Below are positions 1 through 6,706 of a stretch of 8,728 nt of DNA, in pieces. A program made the position numbers and the translations under genes. Each line of letters begins with the position of its first letter. Position 1 is the first letter of the stretch. The stretch comes from Frankiales bacterium (GTDB lineage Bacteria > Actinomycetota > Actinomycetes > Mycobacteriales > Jatrophihabitantaceae): assembly GCA_025963265.1 (NCBI GenBank), contig JAOPUY010000318.1, forward strand, positions 1 to 8,728. Direction: 5' to 3'. Below the pieces are notes generated by a model. That model saw only the letters and a program-made list of their open reading frames with translations. It was not told where the DNA came from and searched no databases.

Positions 1-896
1 AGCTGGCCTACAGCCTGTTCGGGACGAACCAGCACTACGGCACCCCGGTCAACCCGGCCGCCCCGGATCGGGTGCCCGGCGGATCCTCGAGCGGGGCCGC
101 GAGCACCGTCGCGGCCGGGCTGGCCGACGTCGGTTTGGGCACCGACACCGCGGGATCGATCCGCGTCCCGGCCAGCTGGTGCGGCCTGTTCGGCTTCCGC
201 CCGAGCCACGCCCGCGTCAGCCGGCGCGGACTGGTGGCGCTGGCCCCGCGCTTCGACGTCCCCGGTCTCCTGACGCGCGACTTGGCGACCATGCGCACGG
301 CGGCGCCGCTGATGCTGAACGGGGACTCGGCCGGCGGGGCGGCGTCGCAGCTGTGGCTTCCGGCCGGGCCCTGGTCCGCGGACCTGCGTGCGGTCTTTGC
401 CCGTCCGCTGTCCGTGTTGGCGGCCGCGCTGCCGTCCGTGCACGCGGAGCTTGCCGTTACTCCGACGGCCTCTTTCGCCGTCTCTCAAGCAGCCCAGGCG
501 TGGCGGCAGCACGGTGGCTGGATCGCTGAGTTCACGCCCAGCTTCGGACCGGGCGTCGCGGCCCGTTTTCGGGCCGCAGCGACGATCTCCCCCGAACGCG
601 CCCACGGCGCCGACGCCGAGCTGGCGCAGTTCCGCCGACTGGTCGAGGCCGTACTGACACCGGACGTCGTGCTGGTGCTGCCGACAACGCCCGGTCCCGC
701 CCCGGCGCGGGACCTCCCGGTGGCGCCAGACCTGCGCGCCCAGCTGCTGCCGTTGACCGCGATCGCCTCGATCTGCGGGCTGCCCGCCCTGACTGTGCCC
801 GGGGCCGAGGTCGACGGGCGGCCGACTGGACTGTGCCTGGTCGGCGCCGCGGGCGCGGACGAGGCTGTGCTGTCACTCGCCGGCCTGCTCGCCTGA
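1..896 (+). CDS. Amidase-signature family hydrolase, 5' end missing
   Basis: This is the C-terminal 297 residues of an amidase-signature enzyme; the reading frame is already open at base 3, so the start and the catalytic lysine lie left of the window. The family hydrolyses amide bonds with a Ser-cisSer-Lys triad. The visible part begins with the typical GTNxHYGTPxNPxxPxRxPGGSSSG stretch. The expected cis-serine is visible residue 28 (base 84), the first serine of GGSSSG, and the nucleophile is residue 52 (base 156) in DTAGSIR. Their 24-residue spacing equals that in fatty acid amide hydrolase. The C-terminal part has the usual features: LPTTPGPAP, a conserved helix with ICGLPALTVP, and DGRPTGLCLVG near the end. 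The DTAGS variant (Ala for the common Gly) is a small deviation. The pattern resembles compact amidases of about 390-400 residues, but the substrate cannot be told. It has no signal sequence in view. It is convergent with the siderophore-interacting gene, with a strong hairpin between the two stop codons. Confidence 0.93.
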   Translation, partial: LAYSLFGTNQHYGTPVNPAAPDRVPGGSSSGAASTVAAGLADVGLGTDTAGSIRVPASWCGLFGFRPSHARVSRRGLVALAPRFDVPGLLTRDLATMRTAAPLMLNGDSAGGAASQLWLPAGPWSADLRAVFARPLSVLAAALPSVHAELAVTPTASFAVSQAAQAWRQHGGWIAEFTPSFGPGVAARFRAAATISPERAHGADAELAQFRRLVEAVLTPDVVLVLPTTPGPAPARDLPVAPDLRAQLLPLTAIASICGLPALTVPGAEVDGRPTGLCLVGAAGADEAVLSLAGLLA

Positions 897-897
897 C

Positions 898-923
898 CCC
901 GGACGGGCACCATCCCGGACGGG
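898..923. terminator. Hairpin between convergent genes, probable bidirectional terminator
   Basis: Two copies of CCCGGACGGG (898-907 and 914-923), separated by CACCAT, fold on each other into a stem: CCCG/CGGG outside, CGGG/CCCG inside, with tandem G-A mismatches between and a six-base loop. Tandem G-A pairs are known to be stable in RNA. The hairpin sits just after the amidase stop (894-896) and 11 bases beyond the SIP stop (935-937), where a shared terminator is expected. There is no T-tract, so intrinsic termination is inferred from position and structure only. Confidence 0.5.
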
Positions 924-934
924 AGCCGTCGGCG

Positions 935-1792
935 TCAGTCGATCGGCTCGGCTCCGTCGTCGTGATCCGGGTGATTGCTATGTCCACCCCGCCAGTAGCC
1001 GCGCGTGACCAGGGCCTCGCGCGAGTAGTCGGCGGTGTCCAGCAGATCGGCCCTGATCTGACGGATCGCGGCGGCCTCACCGGCGACCCAGAACGAGCCG
1101 GCGCCGAGGCGGCGGGCTCGGCCAGCGATCGCCTCCCGAAGGGCGGCTCCCGGCGCCGAGCCCTCAGGACGAATAACCCATTCGATGGCCTCCGAACGTC
1201 GGGCGGCGAACGGCACCGCGTCCTGGCCGTCCTCGAGCTCGACCAGACACGTCACCTCGATCGCCGGGTCGGTCTCCAGGATGGTGCCCAACGCCGGGAT
1301 CGCCGAGGAGTCGCCGGCCAGCAGCAGCCAGCGGGCCGCTGGATCGAGGGCGAAACCGCTGCGGCGGGGTGAGCTCACGCCGAGCTCGTCACCCGGCCGC
1401 GCGGCGATCGCCCACTGGGCGGCCGGCCCGTCGCCGTGAACGAAGAACTCGACGTCGAGCTCTCCCGACTCCGGACGAAAGGCGCGAGCGGTGTACGTCC
1501 GCATGGTCACCGGGGCGTCCGGGTCATAACCGACCAGGCCGTCCTCGCCGGGCGTCGGCAGCGTCAGCGGCGCGCCGGCGACGCTCGGAATGAGGATCTT
1601 GAAGTGACTGGCCGGGCCCGGGTAGTTGAACCCGGCGAGTTCGGGACCAGCGACGGTCACCCGGATCAAATGCGGGCTCAGCCGCGCCGTGCGCTCGACC
1701 CTGGCCCGCAGCGGCGGCGGTCGACGACGTCCGCCGCCCCGGCCACCGCGTACGGCTTGGGCGCCCAGCGCGGCGCCGGTCGGCCCGGTCAT
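935..1792 (-). CDS. Siderophore-interacting protein (FAD-dependent ferric-siderophore reductase family)
   Basis: This 285-residue cytoplasmic flavoprotein belongs to the SIP/ViuB family, whose members reduce Fe(III) in imported siderophores so that iron is released. The N-terminal FAD-binding barrel starts after a Gly/Arg/Pro-rich tail of about 27 residues. HFK lies at 63-65 and the flavin-binding RTYTAR motif at 98-103. The NAD(P)H-binding half has AGDSSAIPAL at 159-168 (usually GDETALPAI), WVAGEA at 235-240, and the family C-terminal signature RGYWR (264-268) followed by NHPDHDDG (273-280). The length is typical. The start ATG (1792-1790) overlaps the padR stop as ATGA, so the two genes are probably translationally coupled in one operon. 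The real electron donor (NADPH or ferredoxin) and the siderophore cannot be read from the sequence. No siderophore transporter or biosynthesis gene is in the window. Confidence 0.95.
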   Translation of the reverse strand: MTGPTGAALGAQAVRGGRGGGRRRPPPLRARVERTARLSPHLIRVTVAGPELAGFNYPGPASHFKILIPSVAGAPLTLPTPGEDGLVGYDPDAPVTMRTYTARAFRPESGELDVEFFVHGDGPAAQWAIAARPGDELGVSSPRRSGFALDPAARWLLLAGDSSAIPALGTILETDPAIEVTCLVELEDGQDAVPFAARRSEAIEWVIRPEGSAPGAALREAIAGRARRLGAGSFWVAGEAAAIRQIRADLLDTADYSREALVTRGYWRGGHSNHPDHDDGAEPID

Positions 1793-2445
1793 GCCTCGCT
1801 CCCGTTCGGCGCGGACTCGCTTGACGGCTCAGCGCCGGTGGCGCTGCCGTCGGCGAGAATCAGATAGAGCGAGCGCCGCGCGGATTCAAGGACGGTTTGG
1901 GCCGCGGCCACTTGGGCCTCAGAACCGGTCTGGCCGACCGCGCGGGCTGCGGTGTGGATCTGCTCGACCGCGCCGCGGAGGTCGCGGATGCCGCCGGACT
2001 GCCGGGTGACAGCGGTGAACGGGTCGGGCATCGCCGCGCCCTGTTCGGTCACATAGGCCCGTCCGGCCTCGGTCAGGGTGACCAGTTTGCGGCCGGAGTC
2101 GGCGAGCACCGAGACCAGGCCCTCGTCCTCCAGCTGAGCGATCGTCGGGTAAATGGCCCCCGGGCTCGGCCGCCAGGCGCCCTCGGTGCGGTCGGTGATG
2201 GCCTGCATCAGCTGGTAGCCGTGCATGGGCTGGTCCTGCAGCAGTAGCAGCACAGCGGCGCGCACGTCGCCCCGCTGAGCGCGGCGGCCGCCTCGGCCCT
2301 CGCCGTGCGGGCCTCCGATGCCGCGACCGCGCCGCAGTCCTTGTGGATCGTGCTGGTCTGGGTGGTGGCGTCTGCGCGGCAGGCCGCCCGCCGGGAAGGT
2401 CCGGCCGCGATCGCGTTGGGTTGTTTCAAATCTCTCGTGCCTCAT
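1789..2445 (-). CDS. PadR-family transcriptional regulator
   Basis: This 218-residue protein is first in the minus-strand unit with the SIP gene. Residues 1-58 are a charged Arg/His/Gly-rich tail beginning MRHERF, common in actinobacterial PadR proteins. The winged helix-turn-helix follows at about 59-135 with RGDVRAAVLLLL, MHGYQL (74-79), WRPSPGAIYPTIAQLEDEGLV starting at 91, and the wing LVTLTEAGRAY. The C-terminal part (about 150-200) is helical and probably the dimerization segment. The frame stays open upstream to a TTG at 2553, but I chose the ATG at 2445-2443 because it has a good ribosome site, GGAGAA (2456-2451, minus strand), five bases away, and because the family motif begins there. 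The longer form would also put its start codon upstream of the likely promoter. PadR proteins usually repress their own operon. Here the likely target is padR-SIP itself; the ligand is unknown. Confidence 0.92.
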   Translation of the reverse strand: MRHERFETTQRDRGRTFPAGGLPRRRHHPDQHDPQGLRRGRGIGGPHGEGRGGRRAQRGDVRAAVLLLLQDQPMHGYQLMQAITDRTEGAWRPSPGAIYPTIAQLEDEGLVSVLADSGRKLVTLTEAGRAYVTEQGAAMPDPFTAVTRQSGGIRDLRGAVEQIHTAARAVGQTGSEAQVAAAQTVLESARRSLYLILADGSATGAEPSSESAPNGSEA

Positions 2446-2481
2446 GAGGCTTCTCCGATCAACGATGTACTCATGACAGTA

Positions 2482-2510
2482 ACGATATATCGCGTGACTA
2501 TCTTTTGCAA
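2482..2510 (-). promoter_or_regulatory. Probable padR-SIP promoter overlapped by a palindromic operator
   Basis: On the minus strand TTGCAA (2510-2505) is followed after exactly 17 bases by TATCGT (2487-2482). These are fair -35 and -10 elements (four of six matches each). The perfect 10-bp palindrome CGATATATCG (2483-2492) covers most of the -10. Transcription would begin near 2475, about 30 bases before the padR start codon. A dyad on the -10 box fits negative autoregulation by the encoded PadR protein; that assignment is inference. Confidence 0.5.
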
Positions 2511-2542
2511 CCTCGTCAGACCATCCCGATAACGTGCTGACC

Positions 2543-2576
2543 GCGTTGGTCAACGCCGGGGCTGACTCGTCACAGC
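2543..2576. promoter_or_regulatory. Two adjacent palindromes in the padR / L,D-transpeptidase intergenic region
   Basis: GCGTTGGTCAACGC (2543-2556) has six-base arms around a two-base centre. TGACTCGTCA (2563-2572) has four-base arms, and GC bases on both sides may extend it to 2561-2576. Their centres are 18 bp apart. They lie between the divergent padR and transpeptidase genes and could be operators for either one. I found no convincing -35/-10 pair for the transpeptidase gene in this stretch. Confidence 0.3.
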
Positions 2577-2682
2577 CGGGCGCCGCAGTCCGTTCATGGC
2601 GGGCAGACCTAGAAACGTCTGATTCAATGGTTAAGCCTGGATGAAAGCCTGACCTCTCGAGTGAAAGGGCAGACGGCTCCGT

Positions 2683-3948
2683 ATGAACCCCCGCTCCGCG
2701 ATCGCCGTGCTGGCGACCACCACCGCGCTGATCGCCGTGGCCGGCTGCACCGCCGCGACGGCTCCGACGTCTCAGCCCACCGGCTCGGGCGCGTCCTCGG
2801 CGGCCCCTTCCGCCCCGGCGCCGACCACCCCGCCGCCCGCCGCCGCGGCGCGGATCAGCGTCAGCGCGGCCCCGGGATCAGCGACCGTCAACCCCGCCGA
2901 CCCGGTCGTGGTCAAGGCCTCCGCCGGCACCCTCACCGCGGTTCGAATCACCAACGCCGCCGGCACCCTGGTCACCGGCAAGTTCTCCGCCGACAAGTCG
3001 ACCTGGACGGCCACCGAGGCGTTGGGCTACAGCAAGACCTACACCGTCGCCGCTTCGGCGACCAACAGCGACGCGAAGATCACAAAGGCGGCCGAGAAGT
3101 TCACCACGCTGTCACCGTCCAACCAGACGATGCCCAGCTTCGACATCATCGGCGGCAACGCGATGAACAACGGCTCGACCTACGGCGTCGGCATCGTGCC
3201 GGTGGTCCACTTCGATGAGCCGATCACCGACAAGGCGGCGGCTGAGAAGGCGCTGGTCGTCACGACCGTGCCGCACGTCGCGGGATCCTGGTACTGGGCC
3301 GACAACCAGAACGTGCACTTCCGGCCGGAGAATTACTGGAAATCGGGCACCAAGGTCCACATCGCCGCCAACGTCTACGGCGTCGAGGTCGGCAGTGGCC
3401 TATACGGTCAGGCCGACCAGGGAATCTCGTTCACTATCGGCGCCAAGCACATCACGGTGGCCGACGACGCGACCCATCAGGTGATGACCTACTTCAACGA
3501 CAAGCTCGTGCACACGATGCCGACCGCGATGGGCGAGCACCGGACCGAGACGGTCAACGGCACGTTCATCACCTTCTACACGATGAACGGCAACTACACC
3601 GTCATCGAGCACGACAACCCGGCGATCATGTCCTCGGCCAGCTATGGCCTGCCGGCCAACGCCCCAGGCGGCTACGCCCCCGAGGCCATCTACTACTCGA
3701 CCAAGATCAGCACCGACGGGATCTACCTGCACGAGCTCAACAGCACCATCTGGGCCCAGGGCAACAGCGACGTCTCGCACGGCTGCCTGAATCTGAACAC
3801 CGCCAACGCGTCCTGGTTCTACAACCACTCCCAGATCGGCGACGTGGTCCAGATCAAGAACACCGGCGGCCCGACCATTCAGGTGTGGGAGGGCGGCGAC
3901 TGGAGCGTGCCCTGGTCGACCTGGACCGCCGGCAGCGCGCTCAAGTAA
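2683..3948 (+). CDS. L,D-transpeptidase lipoprotein (two Ig-like domains + YkuD catalytic domain)
   Basis: This 421-residue exported enzyme should make 3-3 peptidoglycan cross-links (or attach other acceptors) by cutting a tetrapeptide donor stem, as mycobacterial LdtMt2 does. It has a lipoprotein signal peptide with lipobox VAGC and lipidated Cys22. A Ser/Pro/Thr-rich linker (about 23-55) follows, then an Ig-like domain (about 56-142), a second one of the Ldt type (about 143-256), and the YkuD domain (about 257-392). The catalytic motif SHGCLNL places Cys368 as nucleophile and His350 (in YLHEL) 18 residues before it, the same spacing as His336-Cys354 of LdtMt2. The usual Ldt tail with NASWFY, GDVVQI and GDWSVPWSTW follows. 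Glu351 stands where LdtMt2 has Ser337. The ATG at 2683 is the first start in frame after a stop at 2662-2664. Its ribosome site is weak, with AAAGGG 14 bases upstream. It is divergent from padR and convergent with the propeller gene. Confidence 0.95.
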   Translation: MNPRSAIAVLATTTALIAVAGCTAATAPTSQPTGSGASSAAPSAPAPTTPPPAAAARISVSAAPGSATVNPADPVVVKASAGTLTAVRITNAAGTLVTGKFSADKSTWTATEALGYSKTYTVAASATNSDAKITKAAEKFTTLSPSNQTMPSFDIIGGNAMNNGSTYGVGIVPVVHFDEPITDKAAAEKALVVTTVPHVAGSWYWADNQNVHFRPENYWKSGTKVHIAANVYGVEVGSGLYGQADQGISFTIGAKHITVADDATHQVMTYFNDKLVHTMPTAMGEHRTETVNGTFITFYTMNGNYTVIEHDNPAIMSSASYGLPANAPGGYAPEAIYYSTKISTDGIYLHELNSTIWAQGNSDVSHGCLNLNTANASWFYNHSQIGDVVQIKNTGGPTIQVWEGGDWSVPWSTWTAGSALK

Positions 3949-3971
3949 GTCCGTAGTAGCCGCCTACCGGC

Positions 3972-6335
3972 TCAGTGCCCGGCGGCGGCGTAGTGCTTCT
4001 GGACGGTGGCCAAGCTCAGGGCCGTCGGGTAGATCGCGACCTCGTCGATGCTGCCGTTGAAGTAGCCGTTTCCAGACCACGGAGTGTCCCCGCCGACTCG
4101 CCAGTAGCCGGTGTAGTTCTGACCGACCGTGTTGGCGTTGCTGCCGATCTTCTTGCCGTCCACGTAGAGGACCATGCCGGCGCTGCTCATCGTGGCCACC
4201 GCCTGGTGCCACTTGCCGTTGTTATAGGCGGTCGGCGTGGCAATCGTGATCGTGTTGTTGTTGTACACCCCGAAGTAGACCTTGCCGCTGGCGTCGAGGT
4301 AGAGCTGCCGGTCATAGCTGAGGCTGTTGCCGGTGGTCTGGTCACCGAAAGAGATGATCTTCCCGCCGGCGGTCGAGGTGGTCTTGAACCAAGCTTCCTC
4401 GGTGAAGGTGTTCGGCCCGGGAATGGCCGCCGGGTCGAACGCGAAACCGGTGTTCACCTTGTTGGCGTCGACCGCCGATTGGTTGAAGTTGGCCGCGGTG
4501 TTGGCGTCGCCCGTGATGGCCCCGGCCGCGCCGTCGGTCACGCCGGCGCCTTCGGTCAGATCGTCATAGCCGGCCCAGTCGAAGCCGAGGCCGCCGCTGG
4601 ATTCGCCGAGCCGCCAGTAGTGGCTGGCGCCGTCGGCCTTCACGTCCTTGGCGTAGGTGCTCAGCGCGGCGACCGTTGTGGGCAACGTGATCGAGGCGGT
4701 GTCGCCGGCCACCGTGTTGCCGGACTGGTCGCTCACGTAGAGCCGGTAGCTGACGGTGCTGCCCGGCGTGCGGCCGGTGTCGGTGAAGCCGACGTTCGGC
4801 CGGTTCCAGAACTCCGAGTCGGCGGTGAGGGTGAAGATCGGCGAGGCGGTGACGCCGTTGCGGGTCACCTTGTAGGTCAGCGTCTTGTCGTCGCGGTCGT
4901 AGTTGAGGCGGAAGGAGACTCGCACGGTGCCGGTGCTCTCGGACACGAGATTGGGCTTGAAGTGGCTGCCGCTCACCCGCGGCGCGTCCTTATTCGGCGC
5001 GATGGCCGGAACCGCGAATCGGACCAGTCCTTGCTGAGCCGTCTGGTTGACGGTCGGGAACTCCCCGCCCTCGACCACGTACTGGCCGTTGCCGGTCACG
5101 GTCCAGGCCGCCTGGCTCTGACCGGTGTAGGTGCCGACGGTCATGTCGGGATACCAGTTGAGCTGGGACGGGCTCGGCTTGCCGGAGAAGTCGGTGTAGC
5201 CGCCGTAGGGGTTGTGGGCCAGCGTGCCGGTGGCGGCGGTGGTGAAGGCGGTGGTGTGCTGGAAGGTCCAGGTCGGGCTGGTCTGGGGGAAGGCGCCGAG
5301 GTCGCCGCAGAAGTGCTCGTGACTGACGACGTAGACCGTGCTGGCCATCTCATACGCGGCGTAGGTGTCGCCATGGCAGTCCGCGAGCCAGTTGAGGGCG
5401 CCAGTGGTCGGGTTGGCGCTGAAGGTGCCCTCGAAGTTGCCGCCGGCCCCGAATACGTAGCCGGTGCCGAAAATGCTGGTGCCGTCGGTGCTCAGACTGG
5501 TGATGCCGGAGTTGGCCCCGGCGTCTTGCACGGTGGCGTTCACCGGCCAGCTCACGACCGCGCCAGTGGTCGCGCTGACCGCGGCCAAGCCGTACTCGTT
5601 GACTCCGCCGACGTGCTGGAAGGAGCCGCCCACCATGACCCGGGTGCCGTCGGGGCTGATCACCAGCGCCGCCACGCCCGCGTCGATGTTCGGGTTCCAG
5701 GTGGTCACAGCGCCGTTGGCGGCCGAGAACGCGGCGACCCGGTTACGGGCGACGCCGTTGGCCGTGGTGAAACCGCCGCCGACGTACACCGTGGTGTTGG
5801 TCGCGACGATCGCGCTGACCGTGGCGTTGAGATTGGGCGTGAAGGTCGAGATGAGCGCGCCGGTGGCCGTGCTGTACGCGGCCAGCCGGTTGTGAGTCAC
5901 CCCGCCGGCCGTGGTGAACGAGCCGGCGACGTAGATCCTGCTGCCGTCGGGCGAGGCCTTGACCGCCTTGACGGCGCCGTTCAGGTTGGGGTTCCAGGAG
6001 GTCAGGGCGCCGGTCGAGAGCGTGTAGGACAGCAAGTTCGCGCGCCCCACCGAGCCGGCGCCGCCCTTGGCCACGCCGGCCGGCCGGGCATTGGCGAAGC
6101 CGCCGCCGACGTAGACGGTGTTTCCCACGATCGCCTGCGACCACGCAACCCCGTCGATCTGCGCGGTGGGCAACGCGTCGGCCGTCACGTTGCCCGAGGC
6201 GCGGGCGACGATCGTGCTGCTCGCCGCTGAGGCGGCCGAGGAGCTGGTCACGAGCGCCGCGAGCGCCCCCGCCGCCAAGGCCACGGCCGCGAGGCCAGCC
6301 GCGAATTTCCTCCGATGGTTGACCGTCACTGCCAT
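3972..6335 (-). CDS. Secreted beta-propeller, Fn3/Ig-like and LamG-like multidomain protein
   Basis: This 787-residue protein starts with a Sec signal peptide: HRRK at 7-10, a hydrophobic core at about 11-29, and cleavage near ASA (35-37). A beta-propeller fills about 45-445. Four blades are plain, each with a (Y/M)V(G/A)G(G/S)F strand at 75, 135, 184 and 234, about 50 residues apart, and with the pattern NRxAAxSxxxGAxxxWNPN; later blades are diverged. A cysteine/histidine cluster lies at 320-343. An Fn3/Ig-like domain follows (about 449-552), then a C-terminal LamG/concanavalin-like domain (about 564-787) with HYWRLGES, EEAWFKT, WHQAVATM, LYVDGK and GSIDEVAIY. It is probably a surface or extracellular carbohydrate- or polymer-binding protein. 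No catalytic domain, LPxTG motif or C-terminal anchor is visible. I chose the ATG at 6335-6333 because GAGGG lies just upstream (6345-6341, minus strand) and the signal peptide follows directly; a TTG at 6368 in frame is less likely. Its precise role is unknown. Confidence 0.88.
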   Translation of the reverse strand: MAVTVNHRRKFAAGLAAVALAAGALAALVTSSSAASAASSTIVARASGNVTADALPTAQIDGVAWSQAIVGNTVYVGGGFANARPAGVAKGGAGSVGRANLLSYTLSTGALTSWNPNLNGAVKAVKASPDGSRIYVAGSFTTAGGVTHNRLAAYSTATGALISTFTPNLNATVSAIVATNTTVYVGGGFTTANGVARNRVAAFSAANGAVTTWNPNIDAGVAALVISPDGTRVMVGGSFQHVGGVNEYGLAAVSATTGAVVSWPVNATVQDAGANSGITSLSTDGTSIFGTGYVFGAGGNFEGTFSANPTTGALNWLADCHGDTYAAYEMASTVYVVSHEHFCGDLGAFPQTSPTWTFQHTTAFTTAATGTLAHNPYGGYTDFSGKPSPSQLNWYPDMTVGTYTGQSQAAWTVTGNGQYVVEGGEFPTVNQTAQQGLVRFAVPAIAPNKDAPRVSGSHFKPNLVSESTGTVRVSFRLNYDRDDKTLTYKVTRNGVTASPIFTLTADSEFWNRPNVGFTDTGRTPGSTVSYRLYVSDQSGNTVAGDTASITLPTTVAALSTYAKDVKADGASHYWRLGESSGGLGFDWAGYDDLTEGAGVTDGAAGAITGDANTAANFNQSAVDANKVNTGFAFDPAAIPGPNTFTEEAWFKTTSTAGGKIISFGDQTTGNSLSYDRQLYLDASGKVYFGVYNNNTITIATPTAYNNGKWHQAVATMSSAGMVLYVDGKKIGSNANTVGQNYTGYWRVGGDTPWSGNGYFNGSIDEVAIYPTALSLATVQKHYAAAGH

Positions 6336-6392
6336 TGCACCCTCGAATCGTCCCCGAATTCGCCGCAATAGAAAGGCGAGAATAGCGCCGAA

Positions 6393-6401
6393 CTTATAGC
6401 A
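6393..6401 (-). promoter_or_regulatory. Extended -10 promoter of the propeller gene
   Basis: On the minus strand TGCTATAAG combines a TATAAT-like hexamer (TATAAG, five of six matches) with a TG one base upstream, the extended -10 form. Only a weak -35 (TTAGCC, spacing 16) is present, as is common with extended -10 promoters. Transcription would start near 6386 and give a leader of about 50 bases to the ATG at 6335. Confidence 0.5.
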
Positions 6402-6675
6402 GAAATGGCCGCCAGGCTAATTGCGACACAGTGCTAGCTGACAGTGATTGAATGGGAACGAACCGTGTCTGCAATTGGCTATGTATTACTCGCCGCAGCC
6501 AGCCGCGCGGGGTGAATCCGCAATAACTGACTAATCAGCGATCCGTGCGTCAGAAGTTTCAATTGGGAAATCGTGAAATGTAATTGCCATTAAGCGGGAC
6601 GGCCGTTGGCGCGAAAAAGCCAGGCCGAGCCCGGGCTGACGGCCGACCCGCGCCCGAGATGTGACCCCTTGCACT

Positions 6676-6706
6676 GTGTGACAGGTCATGTCATGCTGTG
6701 TCACAC
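6676..6706. promoter_or_regulatory. Inverted repeat GTGTGACA-N15-TGTCACAC upstream of the solute-binding gene
   Basis: Perfect eight-base arms GTGTGACA (6676-6683) and TGTCACAC (6699-6706) flank a 15-base spacer that carries the tandem repeat TCATG-TCATG (6686-6695). A third related half, TGTGAC, lies at 6660-6665. A weak promoter, TTGCAC (6669-6674) with CATGCT 17 bases on (6692-6697), would be overlapped by it. Such a dyad is what a dimeric regulator would bind; the regulator is unknown. The spacing is too wide for a standard CRP/GlxR site (TGTGA-N6-TCACA). Confidence 0.45.

Noticed and set aside
485..1080. Minus-strand open frames across the amidase end and SIP end
   Set aside because: They run antisense to the amidase and into the SIP gene in another frame, with Arg/Ser/Pro-rich translations typical of shadows.
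2446..2553. Longer padR start (TTG at 2553)
   Set aside because: TTG is a poor start, the extra 36 residues do not match the family, they cross the predicted promoter, and the ATG at 2445 has a GGAGAA ribosome site.
2661..3218. A plus-strand frame of 185 codons starting with GTG at 2661
   Set aside because: It overlaps the transpeptidase in another frame and is Arg/His/Gly-rich without motifs; the transpeptidase frame has lipobox and catalytic motifs.
3949..3972. Possible terminator AGCCG-CCTAC-CGGCT (3958-3972) between transpeptidase and propeller genes
   Set aside because: The five-pair stem has no T-tract, and its right arm reaches into the propeller stop codon; too weak to call.
3975..6230. 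A 751-codon open frame on the plus strand opposite the propeller gene
   Set aside because: It is the antisense shadow of a high-GC gene. Its translation is low-complexity Val/Gly/Arg/Ala-rich with no recognisable domain, while the minus strand encodes a signal peptide and clear domains.
6336..6368. Longer propeller start (TTG at 6368)
   Set aside because: The ATG at 6335 has GAGGG just upstream and directly precedes a normal signal peptide.
6660..6706. CRP/GlxR-type binding site
   Set aside because: TGTGA and TCACA are present, but 19 bases lie between them rather than six, so the consensus is not met.
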